Virus record (IMG/VR): IMGVR_UViG_3300025543_000288
Coordinates: 1-20,251 of that record
Reading direction: 5' to 3' (one strand)
Origin: a virus
Length of the DNA stretch: 20,251 nucleotides
Numbering within the stretch: the first letter of the stretch is position 1; every line of letters begins with the position of its first letter. The notes beneath the pieces are model-generated. The model worked only from the letters and a program-made list of their open reading frames with translations, was not told the origin of the DNA and made no database searches. Shown piece by piece: positions 1 through 6,937 of the stretch. The translations under genes were made by a program, and so were the position numbers.

Positions 1-2208
1 TGAATAACTCTTTACACCAACACCAGAATCTGTTGAAGCATTCCAACAAAGTATAAATGATGTCGCAGTTAAGTTTGAACTTGTTAAACTTGTTGGTACA
101 GTTGGAGGTGTTGTATCTGGTGGAATCGTTGGAGCTGGAGGTAAATAAATATCATTCAGTAATTCCAAATCAGACTTTCCAGTTAACATATTTGTTTTGA
201 TACTATTTATTTTATAAGTAGTTCCACTAATATTAAATCTGTCGGCTAGTGTATAATTAAGTAAAATTCTTAATGGTAAATATGCAGTTAATTTTGTTAA
301 CCTATTTGTTACATCAAACACATCAGAAATATAATCTTTATGGTATGCTTCAAATAAAGTATTTGTAAACTCATTATCTGCTGGGTCTGATAAAGCTCCA
401 TACTCATTAAACTCTTGATTGAAATTTATATTGTACTTACTTGTAGCAGATGACAAAGCAACACTATTTGATGGTATGTTATAATTTACAATTTCTGAAT
501 GAGTTGTACTATCTTCAACAAAAGAAATATTATTACCATTGTTTCTAATTGGATAAAACAATAAAGGCTTTCCGTAATATGGCTCTTGATTATCATCAAC
601 AAAATAACCATATTGAATTGATGTTACTGCATCTGTGTTATAGTCTCTTAATCTTTCATATTTCAATTGCGAGAAAGGTGTTTTAACCTTGTAAATATCC
701 CCACCAAAATCTATTCCTCCTACTTGATTGTAATGCATCTTTCCCCAAGTCTGAGCTGCTAGTTGTTCGTGTTGTTTTGCAAGTAGTGTTTTTGTGTCTC
801 CGTGTTCAAATGTTATTTCCTTGAATGGTAAAGCAACATTTACTGTGCTTTTGCTTCTGTCAATAAATTCTGTTATGTCATAAGAAACACCCCCAGAATA
901 ATAATTATCTAAAGTTTTTACAATTACCTCTCCAGTATTATCATCAACATAAGATGTTAAATTAAACATTTTAAAAACACCAGTTAAAAAGTCTATTGTT
1001 TTTAAATCTGGTATCTGTTGTGATATGATAAAACTAAAAGAATTATTATGCGTAAAAGAAGCAGATGTAAATCGTGTAATAAATGACCCAGTACCAATTC
1101 TAGTTTCTAAAACCCAAGTTACTTCAGAAAAGGTTATATTGTCAGCAGATTCAATTATCACATTATAACCTCCAGCAACTAAATTATACTCAGTTTCAGA
1201 TATATCTAAATCTCCAGATGCATCAATTACTCTATGCACCTCTTGACCATTTATTTGAATTGATACATTATAAGAGTCAGTACTTGTTGTTCTTAGCTCT
1301 AAATCTAATCCTCCAAATTGAAAAAATGAATTTGATGATGGATTTAAAGTTGTTGATGTTATATTTAAAGTAGATACATTTATTATTCCAGTCTGAGTTG
1401 GGTTGTGTGTTACTGTCCAAGTATTAACTAAAGATTGTGCTAATATATTTCCAGTTCCAGTTGATGTAACATCTCCCTTTTTTCTATGCAACCACATAAA
1501 CAAATTGTAGTATGGTTCGTTTGTACTTGTAAAAAAATCATTACTAAAAGTTATACCATATTTTATTTCTATTGCTTGTATAATTCTATCTAATCTTAAA
1601 GCATATTTTAAATCATTCCAAGAAACTCCGTGTACATTTGAACCACCTCCAGAACTAGAATAATGCAAATTTCCAACATCATTTGCTGATGAATGACTAT
1701 TATAAGTTAATCTTTGTGTATGTGTTATAAGAGGAACAATAACATCGTTTGTTGATGGATTATCTTGAAATGAACTTTTTATACTTGAAGAGTCATAGAC
1801 TAAATTAATACTATCCAAGCTATTCAAAGCGTTTAATTTATCTTCTCCAAGTAAGTCTTTTAAAGTTACTGTATTACCAGTAAATCTAACCTTGTAAGAT
1901 GATGGTACATTGTTCTTTAAATCAACACCTTCTAGTTTTATCTTACCCTTTTTGAATTTTAAATGATTTAATTCTAAAGTAGCACTTACCCTCTTCCTTC
2001 CATCAAATCCATTTGTAATTGAATTGTTGTAATAATGTCTAAATATTTTATTATTCTCTTTTGTTGCTGGTAATGAAAAGGATTTTGAATAGTCTGTAAA
2101 TACCTTCTGGACATCTTTTACATTTTGAATAGTCTGCGTCAAAACAACACTTTCATCATCAAATAAATCTACTCTTTGACCTTGTATATATAGTTGTATT
2201 TTTTGCAT
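1..2208 (-). CDS. Large tail structural protein, 3' end cut by window edge, with fibronectin type III domain
   Basis: An open frame of 736 codons runs from an ATG at 2208 to the left edge without a stop, so the C-terminus is missing. The ATG follows directly on the TAA of the preceding gene (TAAATG), which suggests translational coupling. The N-terminus (MQKIQLYIQGQRVDLFDD, then a stretch with TDYSKSFSLPATKEN) resembles large tail proteins of flavobacterial phages, from memory. The middle is beta-rich and Ser/Thr/Asn-rich, including a segment around residues 270-350 that looks like a separate sandwich domain. From about residue 698 a fibronectin type III repeat begins: a DTTPPTVPTSL linker, then the conserved Trp and the NASTDSGVGV turn. 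FN3 domains are common in exposed tail proteins. It is probably a tail-tip, baseplate or receptor-contact protein. The exact role is inference. Confidence 0.8.
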   Translation of the reverse strand, partial: MQKIQLYIQGQRVDLFDDESVVLTQTIQNVKDVQKVFTDYSKSFSLPATKENNKIFRHYYNNSITNGFDGRKRVSATLELNHLKFKKGKIKLEGVDLKNNVPSSYKVRFTGNTVTLKDLLGEDKLNALNSLDSINLVYDSSSIKSSFQDNPSTNDVIVPLITHTQRLTYNSHSSANDVGNLHYSSSGGGSNVHGVSWNDLKYALRLDRIIQAIEIKYGITFSNDFFTSTNEPYYNLFMWLHRKKGDVTSTGTGNILAQSLVNTWTVTHNPTQTGIINVSTLNITSTTLNPSSNSFFQFGGLDLELRTTSTDSYNVSIQINGQEVHRVIDASGDLDISETEYNLVAGGYNVIIESADNITFSEVTWVLETRIGTGSFITRFTSASFTHNNSFSFIISQQIPDLKTIDFLTGVFKMFNLTSYVDDNTGEVIVKTLDNYYSGGVSYDITEFIDRSKSTVNVALPFKEITFEHGDTKTLLAKQHEQLAAQTWGKMHYNQVGGIDFGGDIYKVKTPFSQLKYERLRDYNTDAVTSIQYGYFVDDNQEPYYGKPLLFYPIRNNGNNISFVEDSTTHSEIVNYNIPSNSVALSSATSKYNINFNQEFNEYGALSDPADNEFTNTLFEAYHKDYISDVFDVTNRLTKLTAYLPLRILLNYTLADRFNISGTTYKINSIKTNMLTGKSDLELLNDIYLPPAPTIPPDTTPPTVPTSLTSSNLTATSFILCWNASTDSGVGVKSYS

Positions 2209-3624
2209 TTATCTGATGTCATTTAAAACATTATAAGAGTTATCAAACTCAATTGTGTATTCAACTAATTTATCATTTAACCTCGTCTTGTAATTAATAC
2301 TACTTGTCTTAATATTGATTGGCAGTACTTGATTATTTGTGCTTGTTATCCAAACCCTTTCAGACAACATAAGTTGTTTAAATACTTCGTTGTTTGATTC
2401 GCTTACAAATCCACTACTCAAAGAAATTGATTCATTGCCAATTATATTAAAATCTCTATTTGTATGATTAGATGTGCTATAAGTATTACTTGATGTTAAT
2501 GTATTTGCTTTGTAATTCTCTCTTTTTGTAGTCATTTTTTCAATTGACTTTTTAAAGAAATACATATCTTGAAGAACTCCAAACCTATTCGTAAAAGTTA
2601 CTTTATATGGTTCAAATTTATCTGGACATTGTTCGTTTAATTGTAATAAAGTTATACTATCATCATCGGTTATTCTTATGCTACTTACATCTACAGTCTT
2701 TTTAACAGATACATTATCAATAGAGAAAGTAAGAGGTGTTGTTAAATCTGTTGCTTGTGCTTCAAATTGTATTCTTTCGGTAGCCTCTCCAACTCCAGAA
2801 ACTCTGTATACTCCATTCCTTGTAATTGGAATAGGAAAAGGGTATCTCATTTTAGCAGTACCAGTTCCACTAAAATTTGTCACAGTAAATTCAGAGGTAA
2901 TATTTACCCCATCAGTTAAACCAGCAGAAGATTGAAATAATCTATCAATTGCTAAATCAGAAGAATTTAAAAAACTTGCTCCATTGTTTATTGTCCAATC
3001 AGTAGTTTCTTTTGTCCATCCACTATCTGTTGTGAAATTTCCGTTTACACATAGTTCTGGAAATAACTCAACTGATTCTATTTGAGCATTGCTTTGTGTG
3101 CTTGTGGTATATGATACTGTTCTTTGTGTTGCTCCAGCAGAATCCAAGAATAATAATGTTGGATTTTTTTCTGTGTATATTGGTATTCTGTAATCTGCAA
3201 GAGGTGGTGTATTTATATCTCTTTGAGACATCAACAAAGCTCTGTAAAAAAGTGAAAAGGTGTTTGGTTCTTGAAAATATAAGAAACTATCAAAAGCTAA
3301 ATCTGTGCTTATTGTCTGTGATAATTGTACACCATTCCCATCCTTTGCAGTTAAGATAGTTCTTACCCATTTAGCAGAACCCTCAGCAGTTGTATCATAG
3401 TCTCCATTAAAAGAAGCATCTAAATAGTCTCTTATTAGTTCAGCTATTTCAAAAGATATTTGCGTTGTGGTTAATATTATTTGTTTACTTAAAGAATAAG
3501 TTGGTGTGCCAGTATAGCCAGTTGTTTTGTCTCCAGTATAAATCTCTATATCTAAAGTTGCAGTTGCTAAATCAGTATCTGTTACAGATATAAAGTAGGG
3601 ACTCCTAGCGTTTATTATTGCCAT
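2209..3624 (-). CDS. Tail-associated structural protein with carbohydrate-binding-like insertion
   Basis: This is a 471-residue protein starting at ATG 3624 and overlapping the upstream gene by 20 bases. The N-terminal third (MAIINARSPYFISVTDTD, then beta-strand-rich sequence) and the C-terminal third are typical of minor tail proteins in phages of this kind, by recollection. Residues about 190-310 read as an inserted jelly-roll module. They open with ELCVNGNFTTDSGW, contain a TDWTINNG strand, and close with SIDNVSVKKT, the pattern of carbohydrate-binding domains of the CBM4/9 type. Such inserts in tail proteins are thought to bind host glycans. No enzymatic motif is visible. The next gene starts immediately after the stop, so the two proteins are probably made together. 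The structural role is likely; the exact position in the tail is unknown. Confidence 0.75.
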   Translation of the reverse strand: MAIINARSPYFISVTDTDLATATLDIEIYTGDKTTGYTGTPTYSLSKQIILTTTQISFEIAELIRDYLDASFNGDYDTTAEGSAKWVRTILTAKDGNGVQLSQTISTDLAFDSFLYFQEPNTFSLFYRALLMSQRDINTPPLADYRIPIYTEKNPTLLFLDSAGATQRTVSYTTSTQSNAQIESVELFPELCVNGNFTTDSGWTKETTDWTINNGASFLNSSDLAIDRLFQSSAGLTDGVNITSEFTVTNFSGTGTAKMRYPFPIPITRNGVYRVSGVGEATERIQFEAQATDLTTPLTFSIDNVSVKKTVDVSSIRITDDDSITLLQLNEQCPDKFEPYKVTFTNRFGVLQDMYFFKKSIEKMTTKRENYKANTLTSSNTYSTSNHTNRDFNIIGNESISLSSGFVSESNNEVFKQLMLSERVWITSTNNQVLPINIKTSSINYKTRLNDKLVEYTIEFDNSYNVLNDIR

Positions 3625-4120
3625 TGGTTGTAAATTTTAATAGTTCTTCAACATCTAATTCGTATGCTTTTATTATGTCTGCATCTAATCTCTTAAATGC
3701 TCTTTCAAATGGTTTAGTAAAAAATAAACTTGGTTTTATACCATTATTAAAAATACCTCTTGCAATCATAAACTGTAATGATTTTCTTGAAATGAATTTA
3801 CCTTTCTTGTCTCTTATTCCTTTTAACCCTTTTCTTACTATCCACTTATCTAACTTGCTTGGTGGTGGCATCTTATCCTTGTAACTAAATGGAGTATTAT
3901 ATTTTACCTTCTTTCCACTTACACCCTTGTCTTGATAGATACCATATTCCTCCATTAAGAAACTTAGAGCAAAGCTATTTGGACTAACAGTTAAATCATA
4001 ATCTAAACTATTGTACAAGTCCTTTGAACTATTCTTTTTGCCCTTTGTTAGATTCGTTCTTGATTGTTGTATAACATATTTTGAAAATCTATTTAGTTCT
4101 TGTTGAACATTCTTTAACAT
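3605..4120 (-). CDS. HK97 gp10-like neck/tail completion protein
   Basis: The protein has 171 residues and starts at ATG 4120. Its beginning overlaps the end of the upstream gene by 7 bases and its end overlaps the next gene by 20. The N-terminal helix is rich in Lys, Ser and Asn. The middle contains MEEYGIYQDKGVSG followed by a Pro-rich linker and PPPSKLDKWI. The C-terminal part has RGIFNNGIKPSLFFTKPF and then a long helix. The combination of EYGxYxDxG and GIxPSxFFTxPF is what I associate with HK97 gp10-like neck or tail-completion proteins in Bacteroidetes phages. The position among tail genes agrees. Assignment is by family resemblance only; no catalytic motif is expected or seen. Confidence 0.65.
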   Translation of the reverse strand: MLKNVQQELNRFSKYVIQQSRTNLTKGKKNSSKDLYNSLDYDLTVSPNSFALSFLMEEYGIYQDKGVSGKKVKYNTPFSYKDKMPPPSKLDKWIVRKGLKGIRDKKGKFISRKSLQFMIARGIFNNGIKPSLFFTKPFERAFKRLDADIIKAYELDVEELLKFTTNGNNKR

Positions 4121-4569
4121 ATATTTATATCGTTATTTACAATAACATCAAATGTCATTGCCCAACCAGCCATCTCATTTTCAAACCTATCGTAGAATGG
4201 TTCTAAATTAGTTGTTCCTTCTAATTGGTATAAGTCTTGAAATAATGTTCCACCTCTTAACACTTGTGCTAATTTATTAAGTACTGCTAATTGAGTATTT
4301 AATATATCTTGTTCATTGTTATTCCCTCTGAATATATCTACAGATTTCTTTTTCGAAATATTAACAATATCCATAGACAAAACAGATAAATTGAAACGTA
4401 AAATGTTGTCATCATTACTTACATTATTTACAATTATGTGTGATAAAGGATAAATAGTCTGCTTTGATAAATCAATATTTGTTATATCCCCAGTTGTAAC
4501 TGTTTTTACATTTGGGTCAGATAACAATTGAGTCTTTATTGTTTCCGTTACTTGGTAAAATCCTTTCAT
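4114..4569 (-). CDS. Tail terminator-like protein
   Basis: The protein has 151 residues. Its ATG (4569-4567) overlaps by one base the TAA that closes the -1 frame of the upstream tail chaperone gene (TAATG), which implies coupled translation. The protein is alpha/beta with the segments LSKQTIYPLSHIIVNNVS and LSVLSMDIVNISKK. It then has FRGNNNEQDILNTQLAVL and ends with GWAMTFDVIVNNDINIC. This pattern of a short strand, a helix and paired strands, together with the location next to a gp10-like gene, fits tail terminator or minor tail proteins of siphoviruses. I recognise the family from uncultured marine flavobacterial phages but know of no experimental function, so the terminator label is inference. 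Confidence 0.6.
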   Translation of the reverse strand: MKGFYQVTETIKTQLLSDPNVKTVTTGDITNIDLSKQTIYPLSHIIVNNVSNDDNILRFNLSVLSMDIVNISKKKSVDIFRGNNNEQDILNTQLAVLNKLAQVLRGGTLFQDLYQLEGTTNLEPFYDRFENEMAGWAMTFDVIVNNDINIC

Positions 4570-4820
4570 TAAAATTTACTTTTTATTTGTTGTGCTTCTA
4601 TCTCTGCTTTCTCCTTCTCAAATGATAACATTGTTAAACATTGATGTGCGTTTAATTTAGTGATATCTTCAAGCCTTGTAACATCTCCTCCAGAGAGAGA
4701 ATAAAGGGATGAGTACCATCCATATCGCTTGTTGAAATTAGCTGCTCTTGTATATTCTCCATCTCCTCCAGATTTGAATAGAGTATCGTATGTTTCGATA
4801 ATTCGAGTCCTAAATTCAAG
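4569..4820 (-). CDS. -1 frame extension of tail chaperone gene (gpGT-like T segment), expressed by frameshift
   Basis: This reading frame lies one base back from the 216-residue frame. It opens after a TGA about 23 bases upstream of the T10 run, and from the slip site codes for 83 residues to a TAA at 4571-4569. It has no ATG until close to its end, so it cannot be started independently. The peptide is well formed: FKSGGDGEYTRAANFNKRYG, then WYSSLYSLSGGDVTRLED, ITKLNAHQCLTMLSF and EKEKAEIEAQQIKSKF. That is a Trp/Tyr-rich core followed by an amphipathic helix. Its stop overlaps the next gene's ATG by one base. If ribosomes slip -1 in the T run, the product is a fusion of about 244 residues, similar in design to the lambda gpG/gpGT tail chaperones. 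Confidence 0.7.
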   Translation of the reverse strand, partial: LEFRTRIIETYDTLFKSGGDGEYTRAANFNKRYGWYSSLYSLSGGDVTRLEDITKLNAHQCLTMLSFEKEKAEIEAQQIKSKF

Positions 4821-5302
4821 AAAAAAAAAACTGCACCAATTGCTGCATCAAGAGGCATATCTTTTAACGCTTCTGGATTTGATACATTATAATCTTCAAT
4901 ACTATATTTATCTCCTTTCTTTATTTTAATTGGTCTGTATAATACGTTCATTGCTTTGTGCATTTCTGCCCAACTAATAATATTATTATCTAAATCAATA
5001 TACTCTCCTAAACTCATTTCGTCTAAGTCTGGAATAAATCCATATTGAACTCCATTCAATGTAAACTTCTCAACGTGATTTGGTGTTACAGATAGCATCT
5101 CGTTTAGTATATCAATTATTGCTGATACACTTGACATCTTTAACTTGTAACTATCAGATAAAGGAATACCACAAAAGATTTCTATCATTTTAGCATTGAG
5201 AAAATTACCCTCTGGATTCTCTTCAGCTATCTTTAAGAACTTCTGATACTGCTCTAATGTAATTTCGTTTAACAATGTTGGTACTGTAATTTCAATCTTC
5301 AT
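4652..5302 (-). CDS. Tail assembly chaperone-like protein (frame 0 product)
   Basis: The protein has 216 residues from ATG 5302. It is mostly helical, with a family-like core: ITLEQYQKFLKIAEENPEG near the N-terminus, then MIEIFCGIPL, NGVQYGFIPDLDEMSLGEYI, MHKAMNVLYRPIK and GDKYSIEDY. I recognise this set (GFIPxLxExxxGEYIDLD, MHKAMxVLYRP) from phages of Bacteroidetes, where the gene sits with tail genes. The T10 run falls at codons 158-161 (GAVFFFLNLG). Frame 0 then continues for about 55 residues to LSLEEMLQGLKISLN and a TAA at 4654-4652. The -1 frame across the same bases also codes for a plausible peptide. Position, length and two-frame design point to a gpG/gpGT-type tail assembly chaperone. 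The function is inferred, not shown by a catalytic motif. Confidence 0.65.
   Translation of the reverse strand: MKIEITVPTLLNEITLEQYQKFLKIAEENPEGNFLNAKMIEIFCGIPLSDSYKLKMSSVSAIIDILNEMLSVTPNHVEKFTLNGVQYGFIPDLDEMSLGEYIDLDNNIISWAEMHKAMNVLYRPIKIKKGDKYSIEDYNVSNPEALKDMPLDAAIGAVFFFLNLGLELSKHTILYSNLEEMENIQEQLISTSDMDGTHPFILSLEEMLQGLKISLN
4820..4831 (-). promoter_or_regulatory. Putative -1 slippery site: ten consecutive T in the coding strand
   Basis: The coding strand reads GCAG, ten T, then CTTGAA. In frame 0 the codons are GTT TTT TTT TTC. After a -1 slip the codons become TTT CTT GAA, which continue an open frame of 83 codons. A U-UUU-UUU heptamer is a valid slippery sequence, and long U runs also favour transcriptional slippage. 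About 20 bases downstream there is a small hairpin (TATCG/CGATA, positions 4784-4800); this is farther away and weaker than usual stimulators. The run is also a typical place for sequencing indels. Confidence 0.6.
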
Positions 5303-5322
5303 ACTTATATAATGATAATAGT

Positions 5323-5475
5323 CTATATTTTTATAAAAAAACCCTTACAAATTTCATATGCTTTTGATAATAGTAAAAAATGATTTGGTCTTGTTGGTTT
5401 GGCTATGCGTATTTCTTTGCCAGTTTTATGATGTATAAAGCATTCAACAACTGCAATCATCTGTTCGTTGCTCAT
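5323..5475 (-). CDS. Small hypothetical protein after TerL
   Basis: This 50-residue frame starts at ATG 5475, overlapping the TerL stop by one base (TAATG), and ends at TAG 5325-5323. The sequence begins MSNEQMIAVVECFIHHKTGK and continues with a basic segment (IRIAKPTRPNHF) and a helix ending CKGFFIKI. No known domain is apparent. The start/stop overlap and the tight spacing to the next gene (20 bases) support it being a real coupled gene. The product is basic and soluble. A packaging or DNA-binding accessory role is possible from context but has no direct support. Confidence 0.6.
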   Translation of the reverse strand: MSNEQMIAVVECFIHHKTGKEIRIAKPTRPNHFLLLSKAYEICKGFFIKI

Positions 5476-6641
5476 TACCTTATAAAGTATTTCCCCTTAT
5501 TTGGATTGCTTAACTGAGATGTAATAGCGTAACGACAACTATCGATGCAATGGTCAAAACCTTGAATCGGTTTATTAATAGTATTCCCCTCTCTGTCTTT
5601 CATCCAAGTATAAGACTGCAACTCTTTAATAAGGTTATTGCTTCTGCTTGTTACAAAGATTTTGTTTTGGTTAATTAGATTGATTCCATATACAATAGAA
5701 TCCTTACCTTTAGTACAAGGTAATATATTATGTCTGTATGTTCTTAATTCTGCTATTGATTTTGGTTCAGCAGAATCTGCATAAACTATCTCTTTTACAT
5801 TGTGTTCTTTTAATAGATTTGAGATGTCTACATTTAAAAGTTTCTTTTGATAAAATACTTCATCGAAGATATATGAATCATTGTATTTGTATAATCTAAT
5901 GTAAGTGCTTGGGTCATTACTATATCCGAAATCCATCCCTCCACATAATAATCTTGCTTCTTCTGGCAGTTTCTCCATCTCTCTCCAATCCTTTATACAT
6001 ACACCTTCTAAACTTCCTATCTGTCCAAGTCCGTAAACCTTCCACCAGTTGCTCCAATATTCGCTTGTCTTTGCTTTCTCTCTTGCTGATTCAATATCAT
6101 CTACAATGGTTTGTGGTAATGCTTCATTATCTAAGTAAGTAAGGGTAATAAAATCTGCATCATCATTTCCGACAACTTCTTTATGTGCCCAAAAGTTTGC
6201 AGTTGGGTTAAAGTCAATCCAAATGTCTCCAGATGTTCTTATTGATAATTGGTTGTATGCTTCAAAAGGAACATTGTTTGCTTCATTAACATACAATACA
6301 TTCCTTCTTGCCCCTCTTAATTTATCTGGTTGCTCAACACTAAAAAATTCTATGTAGCTTCCATTTGTAAATGTGTATTTTAAAGCTGACCTATTCCATT
6401 GATTATCTCGGAATCTATTAGTTGATACCATAATCTTTAGAAAGTCCTTCATTGCTCCTCTTCGTAAATGTGGAATTGATTCAGATACTACACTTGTTTC
6501 TGTTAGTGGATATCTAATACACCTATCAATAAGAATTGGGATGATGCCAAATGTCTTACCAGCTGACGTTCCTCCTTGAATGACTTTTTTACGCTTTGTA
6601 AGAGCGTGTAATTTCTTTATGGCAGTTGTTGATTGAAACAA
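5475..6641 (-). CDS. terL: Terminase large subunit (ATPase/nuclease)
   Basis: This is the motor that pumps phage DNA into the procapsid and cuts concatemers. The ATPase domain has Walker A GGTSAGKT (residues 23-30) and Walker B VLYVNE (115-120). The coupling motif IWIDFNPT is at about 140-147. The C-terminal RNase H-like nuclease shows MDFGYSNDP with Asp237, VYADSAEPKS with Asp289, and GFDHCIDSCRYA with Asp363/Asp367. At 388 residues it is on the short side for the family. No ATG lies upstream of Walker A in this frame. The best start is TTG 6641-6639, three bases after the TerS stop; ATT and ATA codons precede it back to an in-frame TGA. Initiation is therefore probably coupled to TerS translation. 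The architecture resembles PBSX/SPP1-type terminases. Confidence 0.95.
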   Translation of the reverse strand: MFQSTTAIKKLHALTKRKKVIQGGTSAGKTFGIIPILIDRCIRYPLTETSVVSESIPHLRRGAMKDFLKIMVSTNRFRDNQWNRSALKYTFTNGSYIEFFSVEQPDKLRGARRNVLYVNEANNVPFEAYNQLSIRTSGDIWIDFNPTANFWAHKEVVGNDDADFITLTYLDNEALPQTIVDDIESAREKAKTSEYWSNWWKVYGLGQIGSLEGVCIKDWREMEKLPEEARLLCGGMDFGYSNDPSTYIRLYKYNDSYIFDEVFYQKKLLNVDISNLLKEHNVKEIVYADSAEPKSIAELRTYRHNILPCTKGKDSIVYGINLINQNKIFVTSRSNNLIKELQSYTWMKDREGNTINKPIQGFDHCIDSCRYAITSQLSNPNKGKYFIR

Positions 6642-6643
6642 TA

Positions 6644-6889
6644 TTATAATTCAAATAAAGGTTGCTCTGATGTAATTGAGATATCTTTTGTCTCCTTTGG
6701 TTTACCATACATATAATTCATATATAATTGTATAGCTTTAAAATCACCCTCATCAATCATTAATTTTAATTTAACAATTGCCTCATCTTTATCAATATGT
6801 TTATTTAACATACTGACTAACTCCATTTCTTCAGACTTGCTTTTCCTTCCAGCAGTCTTATGCCCTCCGTTATTTTTTCTTCCATCCAT
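6644..6889 (-). CDS. terS: Terminase small subunit-like protein
   Basis: The protein has 81 residues from ATG 6889 and ends two bases before the TerL start. The N-terminus is basic (MDGRKNNGGHKTAGRKSKSEE), followed by a helix and ending with YMNYMYGKPKETKDISI. The basic GRKxxGG...GRK opening and the YGKPKE segment are what I know from small terminase or terminase-associated proteins of Bacteroidetes phages. It would recognise the packaging site and recruit TerL. It is shorter than most TerS proteins and may represent only the DNA-binding and oligomerisation core. Position immediately before terL is the strongest argument. Confidence 0.75.
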   Translation of the reverse strand: MDGRKNNGGHKTAGRKSKSEEMELVSMLNKHIDKDEAIVKLKLMIDEGDFKAIQLYMNYMYGKPKETKDISITSEQPLFEL

Positions 6890-6937
6890 AATTAAAAAAA
6901 ATTATTATTAATTTAATGATATAGTTATATAATGAAA

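Noticed and set aside
2678-2935. Plus-strand open frame of 85 codons
   Set aside because: It lies wholly inside the minus-strand tail gene, has no protein-like pattern, and AT-rich coding DNA readily leaves such antisense frames. The same applies to the other plus-strand frames (for example 3096-3359, 3618-3884, 7104-7325, 9686-9973, 19437-19724).
4821-4830. Simple sequencing error in the T run as the full explanation of the two frames
   Set aside because: Kept as an alternative but not preferred: both tails are protein-like and the -1 frame ends precisely on the next start codon, as expected for a programmed site. Only raw reads can exclude it.
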